A stretch of 64,000 bases of DNA from Slackia piriformis YIT 12062 (GTDB lineage Bacteria > Actinomycetota > Coriobacteriia > Coriobacteriales > Eggerthellaceae). Numbering within the stretch: the first letter of the stretch is position 1; the number at the start of each line of letters is the position of its first letter. Shown piece after piece: positions 17,926 through 27,832 of the stretch. The translations under genes were made by a program, and so were the position numbers. The DNA lies in the NCBI RefSeq assembly GCF_000296445.1, contig NZ_JH815198.1:1551114-1615113 (forward strand), read 5' to 3'. A model generated the notes under the pieces. The model made no database searches and had not been told where the DNA came from. It was given only the letters and a program-made list of their open reading frames with translations.

Positions 17926-18233
17926 GGCGCACGATGCGCTCTCAACAAGCACTCCAATGGATGCCATGTATGACGCACCTTGGCAGGCGTTCCCCGAGGG
18001 AGACAACACCCGATGCGCTTTCGGTGGCATGCTCCGACAGATTGCCGCATACCGCACTTCCAACAGACACGCAGCATGAACGAGTCGCGTGGCGCTTTCG
18101 GCAAGCATGCTCCGCCCTTTCCCTCTGTTCTTTTTCTCCCGCACAATCATTGCGACCAGAACGTCGGGCGCCCTATGCCACAATGAGGGCATCTTCTGGT
18201 CGAATGAAGCGTTTCGCATGCAAGGAGGCTTCC

Positions 18234-19076
18234 GTGGAAATAAGCGCAATGGAGGGGCAAACCTCCCCTTTCGAAATAGACGTACGTCTCGAGGCGGAGG
18301 AAGTGGACAGTCTTGCAGCCGGCGCATGGAAGCGCATGGCTCGTATTCTCAAATGCGACGAAAGCCGTGTGCGACAACGTACCGAGGAGCTTCTCACCGC
18401 ACGTGAGATACAAAAGTTTCTCGAAGAAACCATTATGGCGCGCGCCTCAGAGACGGCCCTCGAGAAAACGGCGCCTTTATTCATGGGCGCGCCCGAGCTC
18501 GAAAGCAACTCGCCCTTGCGCGAACAGGAGTCTTTCTCTTTCCATGCCCGCGTCTACCCCGTTCCCTCAATGGATATAGATTGTGAAGCCCCCATTGTCC
18601 GCAGGCGTCCCAAAACGGCAAAAGACGGAGCGCGTCGCACCTCGTCGCTTTCCGATCGAGTCCTCGTGCAGGAAACACTTCGCGCACGGGTCAACGGCAC
18701 TATACCCGATCGGCTGCTGCGCAAAGCCCTCGCTTTGAAGAAAGAGCAGTTCCAGCAATACCTCGCCGACAAAGGTCTGACGTATCGGGAGTACCGCATT
18801 GCCCACCGCGTAAAGCCCCAAGAAGTCGAAGACGAGCTTTATGACGAAGCTTTCGACGAACTCTCAACCGATATCGCGCTCGATCTTGTATTCATCAAGC
18901 AAGGGCTTTCCGTTGACCAGGACAAGATAGACGCAACGCTCACAGAGCTTGCCCCCGGAAAAGAGAAAGAGCTTCTCGAAGAACTTACGGCTACGGGAAA
19001 GACCTGGATGCTCTATCAAAAAGCGCGACGAGATGTCGCGCTTGATTGGGCGGTAGAGCATTTGTTGCAACGGTAG
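18234..19076 (+). CDS. Trigger-factor-like chaperone lacking the ribosome-docking signature and PPIase domain
   Basis: 280 residues, starting at GTG 18234 (AAGGAGG, spacing 5). The N-terminal 100 residues resemble the trigger-factor ribosome-binding domain (FEIDVRLEAEEVDSLAAGAWKRMARIL), but the GFRxGxxP docking loop is absent. No FKBP-type domain follows. The C-terminal 130 residues read like the trigger-factor C domain: VNGTIPDRLLRKALALKKEQFQQYLADKGLTYREY, VEDELYDEAFDEL, LVFIKQGLSVDQDKIDATLTELA. Such C domains cradle unfolded clients. A specialised, non-ribosomal chaperone is my inference; an ordinary tig gene is expected elsewhere. It has no close operon partner. Confidence 0.7.
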   Translation: MEISAMEGQTSPFEIDVRLEAEEVDSLAAGAWKRMARILKCDESRVRQRTEELLTAREIQKFLEETIMARASETALEKTAPLFMGAPELESNSPLREQESFSFHARVYPVPSMDIDCEAPIVRRRPKTAKDGARRTSSLSDRVLVQETLRARVNGTIPDRLLRKALALKKEQFQQYLADKGLTYREYRIAHRVKPQEVEDELYDEAFDELSTDIALDLVFIKQGLSVDQDKIDATLTELAPGKEKELLEELTATGKTWMLYQKARRDVALDWAVEHLLQR

Positions 19077-19201
19077 AAACCGCGAGCGGAAACCATTCGG
19101 CAAAACAGCGACAGCTTTGAACGCGTTCGAAAAAGCACCCATCCCTCGAAACAGCGGCCTCAAGCGCACCTCATGTACGAGATATCCAGCGAAGCAGCGC
19201 C

Positions 19202-19831
19202 TTACGCGTACTTCATGATAATGGAGTCCATAATGTCGGATGCACGCTCGCACGTGTCTGCCGTGTTCTCCATGCGCTGGAACAGCTTGTCCCAGATGAA
19301 GATGTCGAGAGCGTCCTCTCGCGATTCCTTGTACAGACCGTGCATCGCCGTGAAAAAGAGGCTATCCATCTCCTCTTCCGCATCGCCAACCTTCACGATA
19401 AGGGCAGGAAGCTTCTTGGAATTCTTGAAGTTCCTGAATTCCCCCATGGCAACCTTCAGGGCTTCGCAGCTCTTAAGCAGCAGGCGCGCAAAATCGATAG
19501 CGCGCGGGTGCATGGAAGCGAGATTGAACATGTAGAAACGTTGGATGGTCGCTTCCATGTAGTCAAGAATATCGTCCATGCTCTGCGTCAGAGAGATGAT
19601 GTCTTCTCGGTCGATCGGCGTGATGAAGTCAACGCTGACAGCCTGGAAGATGCTATGGCAGACCTTGTCGGCGGCATGCTCGATTTCGTGAGCACGTTCG
19701 ATGTCAGGCAGAAGCGTGTCAGACGTGGTGAAGTTCTCGATGATTTCAATAAGAAGCTCCGCCTCCCGGCATGCCAGATCGGCCTGCTTTTCGAACGCGT
19801 CGAAATAGTTGAATTTCTGCTTGAGAGACAT
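19202..19831 (-). CDS. DUF47/PhoU-like phosphate-transport accessory protein
   Basis: A 209-residue all-helical cytoplasmic protein of the DUF47 family, related to PhoU. Features are KFNYFDAFEKQADLACREAELL at the start, HEIEHAADKVCHSIF, and LTQSMDDILDYMEATIQRFYMF with the family's acidic metal-binding helices. ATG 19831 is preceded by AAAGGG. It lies 90 nt downstream of a PiT phosphate permease on the same strand, the usual pairing, and probably adjusts the permease's activity. Confidence 0.9.
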   Translation of the reverse strand: MSLKQKFNYFDAFEKQADLACREAELLIEIIENFTTSDTLLPDIERAHEIEHAADKVCHSIFQAVSVDFITPIDREDIISLTQSMDDILDYMEATIQRFYMFNLASMHPRAIDFARLLLKSCEALKVAMGEFRNFKNSKKLPALIVKVGDAEEEMDSLFFTAMHGLYKESREDALDIFIWDKLFQRMENTADTCERASDIMDSIIMKYA

Positions 19832-19921
19832 CGCTGCCCTTTCTCGCTCGCGCGGCAACAGCCGCGCCTTCCCCAGAGCGCTTCGCGCATGCACAGTTCG
19901 GACGAAGCGAAGCGCAACCTC

Positions 19922-20974
19922 TTATACAAACAGGAGGAACAACTCCGCCGTTAAGAAACCGATAAGACCGCACCCGGGAAATGTCAGAACCCAGGTTTTC
20001 ACCATATCAATGGCAACCTGCCATTTCACGGCGCTTTTGCGCTTGGCCGCTCCAACGCCCATGATGGCCGTGGTCTTCACGTGCGTGGTGGAAACCGGCA
20101 TGCCGGTAAACGTGGCAAGCATGAGACACAACGTGGCAGAAAGGCTTGCCGCGAAGCCTTGGTAAACCTCGAGTTTCACCATGTTCATGGCGACGTTTTT
20201 GATGATTCTCTCTCCGCCGATCGCCGTGCCAAGGCCCATGTTAACCGCACAGAGCACCATCAGCCATACGGGAAGCGCTAATTCAGCGGGCTGTCCTAAT
20301 CCGGCGGTAAGCGCAATGCCAAGCATGAAGATGCTCATGAACTTCTGTCCGTCCTGAGCACCGTGCATAAAGGCGACGCCTGCGCCGGCGATTATCTGGC
20401 CCCAATGAAAGACCTGGTTCGCCTTATTGCGCGGAGCTCTTCTGCAAAGTCGCGCGATAAGGCGCGCAGTAAGCCATCCCATGCCGAAACCCAGAAACGT
20501 GGAAAGAAGGATTCCATAGATAACCTTCATCCACTCATTCCAGTTGATGGCGTCGAAGCTGCCGACCGCGGCTATAGCCGCACCCGTCAAGCCGGCGATA
20601 AGCGAATGACTCTGCGACGTGGGTATGCCGAAAAACCAGGCAGCCGCGCCCCAGACGATGATGGCCACCATCGCGGCAGCTAGGGCGGCAAGGGCCGCCT
20701 GGTTGTCTCCGCCGAAATCGACCATTTTGAAGATGGTGTTGGCGACGGCGCTCGTGAAAAGCGACACCACCAGCAAACCTAGGAAATTGCACACGGCCGC
20801 CATGACGATGGCGGGGCGCGGTTTCATAGAGCGAGTGGAAACCACTGTTGCAATAGCGTTCGGGGCATCGGTTGCTCCGTTCACTACGATGACGCCGATA
20901 TTGAGAAGGGTCACCGCAAGCATGAGGGGGTCAGACATAAGCCCCGCGACAAAAGTTCCAAGCTCGACGCTCAA
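19922..20974 (-). CDS. pit: PiT-family inorganic phosphate transporter
   Basis: A 350-residue integral membrane protein with about 10 helices that imports phosphate, usually as a metal-phosphate complex. The two inverted PiT signatures are visible: GATDAPNAIATVVSTR near residue 33 and THVKTTAIMGVGAAKR near residue 305. The start is TTG at 20974, 5 nt after a GGAGG site; no ATG is better placed. It forms a unit with the DUF47 gene downstream. Confidence 0.93.
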   Translation of the reverse strand: MSVELGTFVAGLMSDPLMLAVTLLNIGVIVVNGATDAPNAIATVVSTRSMKPRPAIVMAAVCNFLGLLVVSLFTSAVANTIFKMVDFGGDNQAALAALAAAMVAIIVWGAAAWFFGIPTSQSHSLIAGLTGAAIAAVGSFDAINWNEWMKVIYGILLSTFLGFGMGWLTARLIARLCRRAPRNKANQVFHWGQIIAGAGVAFMHGAQDGQKFMSIFMLGIALTAGLGQPAELALPVWLMVLCAVNMGLGTAIGGERIIKNVAMNMVKLEVYQGFAASLSATLCLMLATFTGMPVSTTHVKTTAIMGVGAAKRKSAVKWQVAIDMVKTWVLTFPGCGLIGFLTAELFLLFV

Positions 20975-21014
20975 AAGGTCCTCCGATCACACGAATGCGC
21001 CAGGTCTAAGCCCG

Positions 21015-21695
21015 CTAGAAAGCCTGGATGACGCGACGGCGCTCCATGCCGATCGTCGTCAAGCCTTCGTGGCCGGGATAGACAATGGTCGAATCGGGAA
21101 GCGGAGCGAGCTTCGTACGAAGGCTTTCGCGCATTTCGCGTTCGCTGCCGCCTTCGAAGTCCACGCGACCCGTCGCGCCGCGGAACAACGTATCGCCCGA
21201 GAAGAGAATGCCGGGCTTGCCGTCGAACCCCTTCAGATACAGGCAGATGCCTCCCTTGGTGTGACCAGGGGTAAGCAGAACTTCGAGCTCGAGGGAGCCA
21301 AGCTTGATGGTCTCTCCGTCTTTAACCTTGCGATCGACGTGAACAGGGGCGACAGCATCCCAGTCTCCGAAATAGCCGCCTTGCCCGCGTTCGATGATTT
21401 TGGAATCCGCAACGCTCGAAACAACCTTCGCTCCCGTCGTCTTTGCGAGCGCGGGAAGGCCCACCAGATGGTCGTTATGGTCATGGGTGCAAACTATGTA
21501 CTGAAGGTCGAGCCAGCCAAGAGCCTTCTTGATGGCTTCAGGGTCGCCCGCAGGATCGACCACGAGCGCCGGAGCCCCTTCGTCGCGGCCGTCAGACACG
21601 ATGAAGCAGTTATTATCCATCATTCCGATAACGAGGATGGTCACCGGGACGCAACCGTTCGAATCGGTAACGACACGCTTGCAGTTCGCACGCAT
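21015..21695 (-). CDS. Metallo-beta-lactamase-fold hydrolase (glyoxalase II-like)
   Basis: A 226-residue hydrolase with the metal motif THDHNDHL near residue 71 (HxHxDH), downstream ligands at TPGHTKGG and FSGDTLF, and a final histidine in YPGHEG. This is the glyoxalase II/persulfide dioxygenase-like branch. ATG 21695 follows AAAGGA. The physiological thioester or sulfur substrate cannot be read from the sequence. It lies between rel and pit on the same strand, 113 nt after rel. Confidence 0.9.
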   Translation of the reverse strand: MRANCKRVVTDSNGCVPVTILVIGMMDNNCFIVSDGRDEGAPALVVDPAGDPEAIKKALGWLDLQYIVCTHDHNDHLVGLPALAKTTGAKVVSSVADSKIIERGQGGYFGDWDAVAPVHVDRKVKDGETIKLGSLELEVLLTPGHTKGGICLYLKGFDGKPGILFSGDTLFRGATGRVDFEGGSEREMRESLRTKLAPLPDSTIVYPGHEGLTTIGMERRRVIQAF

Positions 21696-21808
21696 CGAAC
21701 ATTCCTTTCAACCGGCGAAAGCACTTCGCTTTCGCATCCAGCATATTACAACCCCGACCGAAAACCGGCCGGGGTGGCTTCGCGTCTGCGCGCCAGGCGC
21801 ACAGACCT

Positions 21809-24175
21809 CTATTTCTTCTTATGAGCCGCATCTCCTGGAAGCATGCGCCTGGCGTCGAAGACGCCGTCGATCCTGAGCAAAGACTCCAGGATGTTCTCTA
21901 TGTGCGACACCTGAGAGACCTGGAACAAATACCGCATCTCGACTATGCCGTCGGAATGGCTCACCGTGTTCGACGCAAGCACGTTTACGCCCGTATCGGA
22001 CAACGTGTTGATAATATCACGCAAAAGGTTCATGCGATCGAGGGCTTCGATAAAGACCTCCACTTGATACGAACTTGTAGTTTCCGCGGTTGCTTCCCAT
22101 TCAACCTTGATCAAGCGTCCCTGGTCACGCATGAGGTCTTTCGCATTCGGGCAATCGGCCCGATGGACGGACACGCCGCGACCTCGCGTAACGAAACCGA
22201 TGATTGCGTCACCCGGAACGGGATTGCAACAGCGAGAAAGGCGCACCGGGGCATTTTCCAACCCGGCGACAATAACCCCATTCGAGGCATGGGCCTTCCT
22301 GCGCACGTTCGGGCGCTTGACCGACGTGATAAGCGGAGGCATGACGCCGCTGCTCATCATGGGAATGCTCGGCGTGTCGTTGACCGGCTGGGGGTTGAGA
22401 ATCTTCAGGAGACGGTTGGCCACATGCAGCACGGTCTCTTTGCCCGCGCCTATGGCAACCATCATGTCCTCTACGTCTTTGTAACCCATCTGCTCAGCGA
22501 CGGATTTCTGAGCGCGCACCGACGATGTGGACCCAAGCCCGAAGCCATGCTTCTTCATCTCGCGAGCGAGCTTGTCTCGGCCTTGAATGAGATCGTCGCT
22601 TCGGCTCACCTTGGAAAAATAGCTGCGGAGCTTGCTGCGCGCCGACGGAGTTTTGACCATCTTGATCCAGTCGCGCGACGGCGTAGCGCTCTTCTGCGTG
22701 AGGATTTCCACGCGATCGCCCATCTGAAGCTCATAAGAAAGCGGAACGATCGCGCCGTTGACCTTCGCCCCTACGCAGTGGTTGCCCACTTCGGAATGAA
22801 CGTTGTAGGCGAAGTCGACCGGCGTCGAGCCGCTGCGCAGGCTCATGACATCGCCTGCGGGCGTGAACACGAAGACCTCCGTAGGCGCCAAGTCAACCTT
22901 CAAATCGCTCAGGAACTCGCGGGAATCCTTCGTCTCCTCCTGCCAGTCCACCATCTGGCGCAGCCAGGCGATCTGACGATCGAACGCTTCGTCGGCCTTG
23001 CTGCCCTTTTCCTTATAGCGCCAATGCGCGGCAACGCCGTATTCGCTCATGCGATGCATTTCCTCGGTTCTGATCTGAACCTCAAGCGGGCGGCCCGACG
23101 GACCGATGACGGTGGTATGCAGGCTCTGATACATGTTGAGCTTCGGCATGGCGATATAGTCTTTGAATCGGCCGGGCATAGGGTGCCATAACGCATGAAC
23201 GGCGCCGAGCACTGAATAGCAGTCCTTGACCGTCTTCACGATAACGCGCACGGCAATCAGGTCATAGATCTCGGAGAAGCCTTTGCCGCGCTTCGTCATC
23301 TTCTGATAGATGGAGTACAGATGCTTCGGACGCCCCGCAATGTGGCCGGTGATATTGACTTTGGTAAGCTCGCCCGTAAGCGTTTCTATGACGTCGGCAA
23401 GGTAGCGCTCGCGCTCTACACGGCTTTCCGCCACCATGCGGCTGATCTGACCGAATTTCGCCGGATCGAGATAGTAGAACGAAAGGTCTTCAAGCTCCCA
23501 CTTGATGGAGCCGATACCAAGGCGATGGGCTATAGGGGCATAAATTTCAAGCGTTTCGCGCGCCTTGAAGATACGGCGATCTTCCTTGAGCGCCGAAAGC
23601 GTACGCATGTTGTGCAGGCGGTCGGCAAGCTTGATGACGATGACGCGAATGTCTTTGCTCATGGCGACGAACATCTTACGAATGGTTGCCGCCTGCTCAT
23701 CGGTCAGGCTTCCCACCTCGATGCGCGTAATCTTCGTAACGCCCTGCACCAGCTGAGCGACCTGCGGGTTGAACAGCTCGGACACTTCTTCGACCGTCGT
23801 CGGCGTATCTTCCACCGTGTCGTGAAGAAGAGCCGCACACAGCGTGTCGGCGTCCATGCGCAAATCGGCAAGAATGAGCGCCACTTCTATGGGGTGGGCA
23901 ATGAACGGCTCGCCGCTTTTACGCTTTTGCTCCTTGTGAGCCTCGCTCGCAAAACGATACGCTTTCTCAAGCAGAGCCTGATCATCTTCGTTGATGTACT
24001 CCGCCGTAACTCCCTGAAGCTTCGCAAAGCGCACTTCGGGAGCCCTTGCCTCGGAAGGCTTCGCGGAAGGGGCTATGCCGCCCTCGTATATCTCGAAGGC
24101 CCACGCTCCCGAAGCCCTGGCGAGAACAGGATCGATCGGAGCACCGACCTGCGAAGCGTTTTTCTCATCGGACAT
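21809..24175 (-). CDS. rel: Bifunctional (p)ppGpp synthetase/hydrolase
   Basis: A 788-residue RelA/SpoT homologue that makes and degrades the stringent-response alarmone. An N-terminal HD hydrolase domain is intact (HPIEVALILADL, then LHDTVEDT at about 117-124), so hydrolysis is expected. The synthetase domain has the YQSLHTTVIGP motif, followed by TGS (VFVFTPAGDVMSLRSGSTPVDFAYNVHSEVGNHCVGAKVNG), the RIS zinc-finger-like segment and a C-terminal ACT domain. I chose ATG 24175 behind AAGGGGG; the upstream alternative at 24202 lacks a site. The start overlaps the end of the recJ-like gene by 11 nt, so translation may be coupled. Confidence 0.95.
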   Translation of the reverse strand: MSDEKNASQVGAPIDPVLARASGAWAFEIYEGGIAPSAKPSEARAPEVRFAKLQGVTAEYINEDDQALLEKAYRFASEAHKEQKRKSGEPFIAHPIEVALILADLRMDADTLCAALLHDTVEDTPTTVEEVSELFNPQVAQLVQGVTKITRIEVGSLTDEQAATIRKMFVAMSKDIRVIVIKLADRLHNMRTLSALKEDRRIFKARETLEIYAPIAHRLGIGSIKWELEDLSFYYLDPAKFGQISRMVAESRVERERYLADVIETLTGELTKVNITGHIAGRPKHLYSIYQKMTKRGKGFSEIYDLIAVRVIVKTVKDCYSVLGAVHALWHPMPGRFKDYIAMPKLNMYQSLHTTVIGPSGRPLEVQIRTEEMHRMSEYGVAAHWRYKEKGSKADEAFDRQIAWLRQMVDWQEETKDSREFLSDLKVDLAPTEVFVFTPAGDVMSLRSGSTPVDFAYNVHSEVGNHCVGAKVNGAIVPLSYELQMGDRVEILTQKSATPSRDWIKMVKTPSARSKLRSYFSKVSRSDDLIQGRDKLAREMKKHGFGLGSTSSVRAQKSVAEQMGYKDVEDMMVAIGAGKETVLHVANRLLKILNPQPVNDTPSIPMMSSGVMPPLITSVKRPNVRRKAHASNGVIVAGLENAPVRLSRCCNPVPGDAIIGFVTRGRGVSVHRADCPNAKDLMRDQGRLIKVEWEATAETTSSYQVEVFIEALDRMNLLRDIINTLSDTGVNVLASNTVSHSDGIVEMRYLFQVSQVSHIENILESLLRIDGVFDARRMLPGDAAHKKK

Positions 24176-27100
24176 CGCGTCCCCCTTCCCCTTGCATGTC
24201 ATCGGGCAGGATGGGTCGAATAATGCGATCGCGCAGAACCGATGCGGGACTGCGCATCACCCATTCGGTAAAGTGCGCAAACGCTTCGGCCTCCCCCATG
24301 CCTTCGCGATAACGCACGCTATCGCCCAATTCCACCTTCCCGCCGAAATCGCACACATGGACCTCGTAACGCTGGTCGCATGCGCACGAGCATGAACGCA
24401 TACGCACGAGGCCAAGCTCTTCGAAGACGGCGAGCCCGCACGCGCACATATCGGGCGTTATCGGGAAATGGGGCGAACGCTGCGTGCATATATGCGCCAA
24501 CCCATCGGTAGTCATTGTAAAGAAAACATCGCCATCGTGGGTAGAAACGGACACGACGTCTTTTTCCATCCGGGATTCATCGCCGGCAACGGCGCTTTCC
24601 CGACCGCGAACCGGCACGAAGGCTCCGGACGAGCCGACAGCGACACCCTGGGCAGCCTCTCGCTGCATGCGACGCAGCTCGCGGTATATCTGGGCCATGG
24701 CGTCATGCTCAGGAGTTCCCTGGTTGAGCACGCCCCTGTTCGAAGCGGCATCGCGCGATCCGAACAGCAGATGAACCGTTGCATCGCCGCCATTTCGACC
24801 AGCGCGACCGCTCATCTGATTGAACTCTATCTCCGAAAACGGCATGCCGTAGAGAACCACATGGCGCACGTCGGGGATATCGATGCCCTCGCCGAAAGCC
24901 GACGTGCATACCAGGACGCGCAAGACGTTCTCGCGGAAAAGACGTTCTATGCGCAAACGCTCATCTCGCGAAAGTCCCGCATTGTAAAAACCGACCTGCA
25001 TAGCAACCTGAGGGACCATAGCGCGCAAATGACGCGTGAGGTCGACCGACCCCATGCGAGAATTCACATAGACAATCGTCTTCTCGCCCGATGCGACGAT
25101 GCGGGCAAGATAGCTATCCTTGTCGCGCAGGCTTCGGTGGTCGTCGACAGTGAGGTTGCACCGGTCAGCTTCGTCGCGTACGACCGCCTGAATACCGAGC
25201 GATTGCACAATATAGGAGGCAACATCAATCGGGGCCGTTGCAGTGACGGCGAGAACCACGGGGTCTGCGAGCTTGCGGGCAAACGCGCCCAAGACGTCAT
25301 AGGCCGGCCGCTTTCCAGCGCCCGCTTGCGCCATATGGTGGGCTTCGTCAACAACCATGAAGCCGATACGCCCGCATGCGGACACATCGTCCGCATGACA
25401 CGCGAGGTACTCGGGCGTGGTGAGCACCACGTCGATTCCCCCGCTGGAAAGCCCCTCGTATACCGCGCCGCGCTGAGCCGAAGGCGTCTCACCGGTCAGG
25501 GCAGCCGCGCGAAGACCGAACTGTTCGAAAAGCGCGTTGAGATGAAACTCCTGGTCGGAGATGAGAGCGCGCAACGGATACACCAGAATGCTCGCCTTGC
25601 CCTGGCTCAAGGCGCAGCGTGCGGCATGTATTTGAAAGATGAGCGATTTCCCGCGTCCCGTTCCCATGACGGCAAGCGTGTTGACGCCCTCGGCAAGGCA
25701 CTTCAGCGCACGTTCCTGAGAAGGATGCAGAGCCCTTTTCCCAATGCATGCCTCCACCAGCCTTCCTGTCAGGGCCTCAGGCTCGCGACGTGCGATCTCC
25801 TCCCACTGCTCGCGGCGGCGGCACCGTTCGGAAGCGCACCCGCAATCGGCGGTTTCCTCCATTTCCTGCGTTGCCTCGCAAAGCTCTTGGATGAAGTCCA
25901 CATCCTCGCTCGGAAGACAAGCGCGCAACGCGGGGCATGGACAAGCCGGCTCTATGGCGTCGAGCATGCACTTGACCGTCCTGCGACCGCGCCATTCGTC
26001 AATCTGCACCTGGAATGCAGCGTCCACCACGCTTCCGCAGGCCATGAGGGAATCGATCCCGTCACAATGAAACATAATCGCATCGACCGACGAAGCCCCA
26101 TCGGTAAGCGTGCAGGCGAGGTGGTTCTTTCCCGCGCCGACTGCGCGGCAGTTAGCAAGGCGAACATTGCGGGCCAAGTAGCGCGGCGTCAGGTTTTCCT
26201 GGCCGAAAGGAGCAAGACGATCAAGCTCTTCGACGTTTTCAATCGTGAGCTCCGAAAGATTGACCATAGAGTCGATCTCGATGAGCGGATGGAAGCTGTC
26301 CTCGGGAAGCTCGTCCATATATGCGCGCAATCGCTCGGAGAACTCCGGAAGCTTATCGGCCGGAAGGGTCACTCCAACCGCAGCTCCGTGCCCCCCGAAA
26401 CGCGTGAGAATGTCGGATGCGGATTCGACGGCCTTGAACAGGTTCACCTGACCGACGCTTCGGCCCGACCCGCGCGCTTCGCCGTCCTCTATGGTGAAGA
26501 GCAAAGACGGAACGCCGAACGCATTGACCAGTCGGGACGCGACGATGCCCTTGACTCCTTCGTGCCACCCCTCGCCTGCCACGACAAGCGCACGCTGACC
26601 GTCGTAGATGGCATCCGCCTTCGCGCGTGCCTCTTCGGCAAGGTCGGCCTCGATTGCGCGGCGTTCGTCGTTGACGCGGTCCAGCTCTGCAGCTTTCGCC
26701 TGAGCGGCCTCGAAATCGTCCGTCATCAAAAGCTCAAGAGCTAGATCGGCAATGCCCATTCGCCCCGCCGCATTCAAGCGAGGAATAAGCGAAAACGAAA
26801 GGTTCGTCGAGGAAAGCGGTTTCCCCGCCACGTTGCACACGCCTACGAGCGCGGCGATGCAAGGACGAGGATGCTTGTTCATTTTCTCTATGCCGTCCGC
26901 CACCAAGGCGCGGTTCTCCCCACGCAAAGGCATGAGGTCTGCAACCGTTCCCAGGGTGGCGAAATCGGTGTAATCACGCCACAGATGGGGCTTTCCGAGG
27001 CGACCGCCGAGCACCTGAACCATCTTGAGAGCAACACCGACGCCCGCAAGAATAGAGCTTTCGCATTTCGGATCGCATTTCGGGTCGGCAACGGGAACCC

Positions 27101-27629
27101 CCTCGGGCACCGTGGAACCGGGCTCGTGATGGTCGGTGATCACCACGTCTATTCCGTCGGCCTTGACCGCCTCCACCTCCTCTTTGCAGGAGATGCCGCA
27201 GTCCACCGTGACAATAAGATCGGGGTCGTACCCTTTCGCCCGCTCAAGGGCTGCAGAAGTAAGGCCGTAGCCTTCCTCGAACCGCTTGGGAATAAGCGGC
27301 GTAACGTTCGCGCCAAGCGCGCGCAAACCCCGGGTAAGCACCGTCGTGGCCGAGATGCCATCAAGATCGAAATCGCCGAAGATGAGAATCTTCTGGCCTG
27401 AACGAACAGCCTCCTCAAGACGGTCGGCCGCTCGGTCCATGTCAGGAATTTCGTAAGGATTGCGCCAATCGCGGGCAAGGTCGGGCGAAAGAAACGCTTC
27501 GGCCTCTTGGATGCTTTCGATACCGTGGGCCGCCATGGTCTTGGCGATAAAGCGAGGCAAGCCGAATTCTTGCTGGAAAGATGAAACAAGCGTCTCGTCG
27601 GTCGACGCCACATGAAATTGCGCTGTCAT
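24165..27629 (-). CDS. RecJ exonuclease fused to a RecQ-type helicase
   Basis: A 1154-residue fusion. Residues about 1-560 are RecJ, a 5'-3' single-strand exonuclease: DHH motifs are GDFDLDG (85-91), VDCG (142-145) and DHH (166-168), followed by the DHHA1 and OB-like segments. A Cys-rich linker (CPCPALRAC, then DCGCASERC) leads to a superfamily 2 helicase from about 640: Walker A GTGRGKS, DEAHH near 760, TATAP, and motif VI QMSGRAGRNGG. The C-terminal tail has another Cys cluster (CACG, then CSCAC). RecJ and RecQ cooperate in end resection, so fusion couples unwinding to digestion. No clear Shine-Dalgarno precedes ATG 27629. Confidence 0.92.
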   Translation of the reverse strand: MTAQFHVASTDETLVSSFQQEFGLPRFIAKTMAAHGIESIQEAEAFLSPDLARDWRNPYEIPDMDRAADRLEEAVRSGQKILIFGDFDLDGISATTVLTRGLRALGANVTPLIPKRFEEGYGLTSAALERAKGYDPDLIVTVDCGISCKEEVEAVKADGIDVVITDHHEPGSTVPEGVPVADPKCDPKCESSILAGVGVALKMVQVLGGRLGKPHLWRDYTDFATLGTVADLMPLRGENRALVADGIEKMNKHPRPCIAALVGVCNVAGKPLSSTNLSFSLIPRLNAAGRMGIADLALELLMTDDFEAAQAKAAELDRVNDERRAIEADLAEEARAKADAIYDGQRALVVAGEGWHEGVKGIVASRLVNAFGVPSLLFTIEDGEARGSGRSVGQVNLFKAVESASDILTRFGGHGAAVGVTLPADKLPEFSERLRAYMDELPEDSFHPLIEIDSMVNLSELTIENVEELDRLAPFGQENLTPRYLARNVRLANCRAVGAGKNHLACTLTDGASSVDAIMFHCDGIDSLMACGSVVDAAFQVQIDEWRGRRTVKCMLDAIEPACPCPALRACLPSEDVDFIQELCEATQEMEETADCGCASERCRRREQWEEIARREPEALTGRLVEACIGKRALHPSQERALKCLAEGVNTLAVMGTGRGKSLIFQIHAARCALSQGKASILVYPLRALISDQEFHLNALFEQFGLRAAALTGETPSAQRGAVYEGLSSGGIDVVLTTPEYLACHADDVSACGRIGFMVVDEAHHMAQAGAGKRPAYDVLGAFARKLADPVVLAVTATAPIDVASYIVQSLGIQAVVRDEADRCNLTVDDHRSLRDKDSYLARIVASGEKTIVYVNSRMGSVDLTRHLRAMVPQVAMQVGFYNAGLSRDERLRIERLFRENVLRVLVCTSAFGEGIDIPDVRHVVLYGMPFSEIEFNQMSGRAGRNGGDATVHLLFGSRDAASNRGVLNQGTPEHDAMAQIYRELRRMQREAAQGVAVGSSGAFVPVRGRESAVAGDESRMEKDVVSVSTHDGDVFFTMTTDGLAHICTQRSPHFPITPDMCACGLAVFEELGLVRMRSCSCACDQRYEVHVCDFGGKVELGDSVRYREGMGEAEAFAHFTEWVMRSPASVLRDRIIRPILPDDMQGEGGRDVR

Positions 27630-27832
27630 AATGTCACATGCCTTAGGTCATGAACTCTTTTTCACGTGTCATTGTCGCACATTTGACGCGCTTTCAAGAT
27701 GCAGCAACAGAGGTTGCACAGATGAACCCGCAGACGTTTTGGACCGCAGAGCGAAACGGAGCCCGGGCCTTTGCTCCTTGGCTTGCGAAGACGCTGCCGA
27801 CGCGGCTTAAACCAGGCGCTTTGAGCAAGACG

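Noticed and set aside
24468-26744. Open frame of 758 codons opposite the RecJ-RecQ fusion
   Set aside because: It is a shadow of a strongly recognisable gene, with no motifs of its own.
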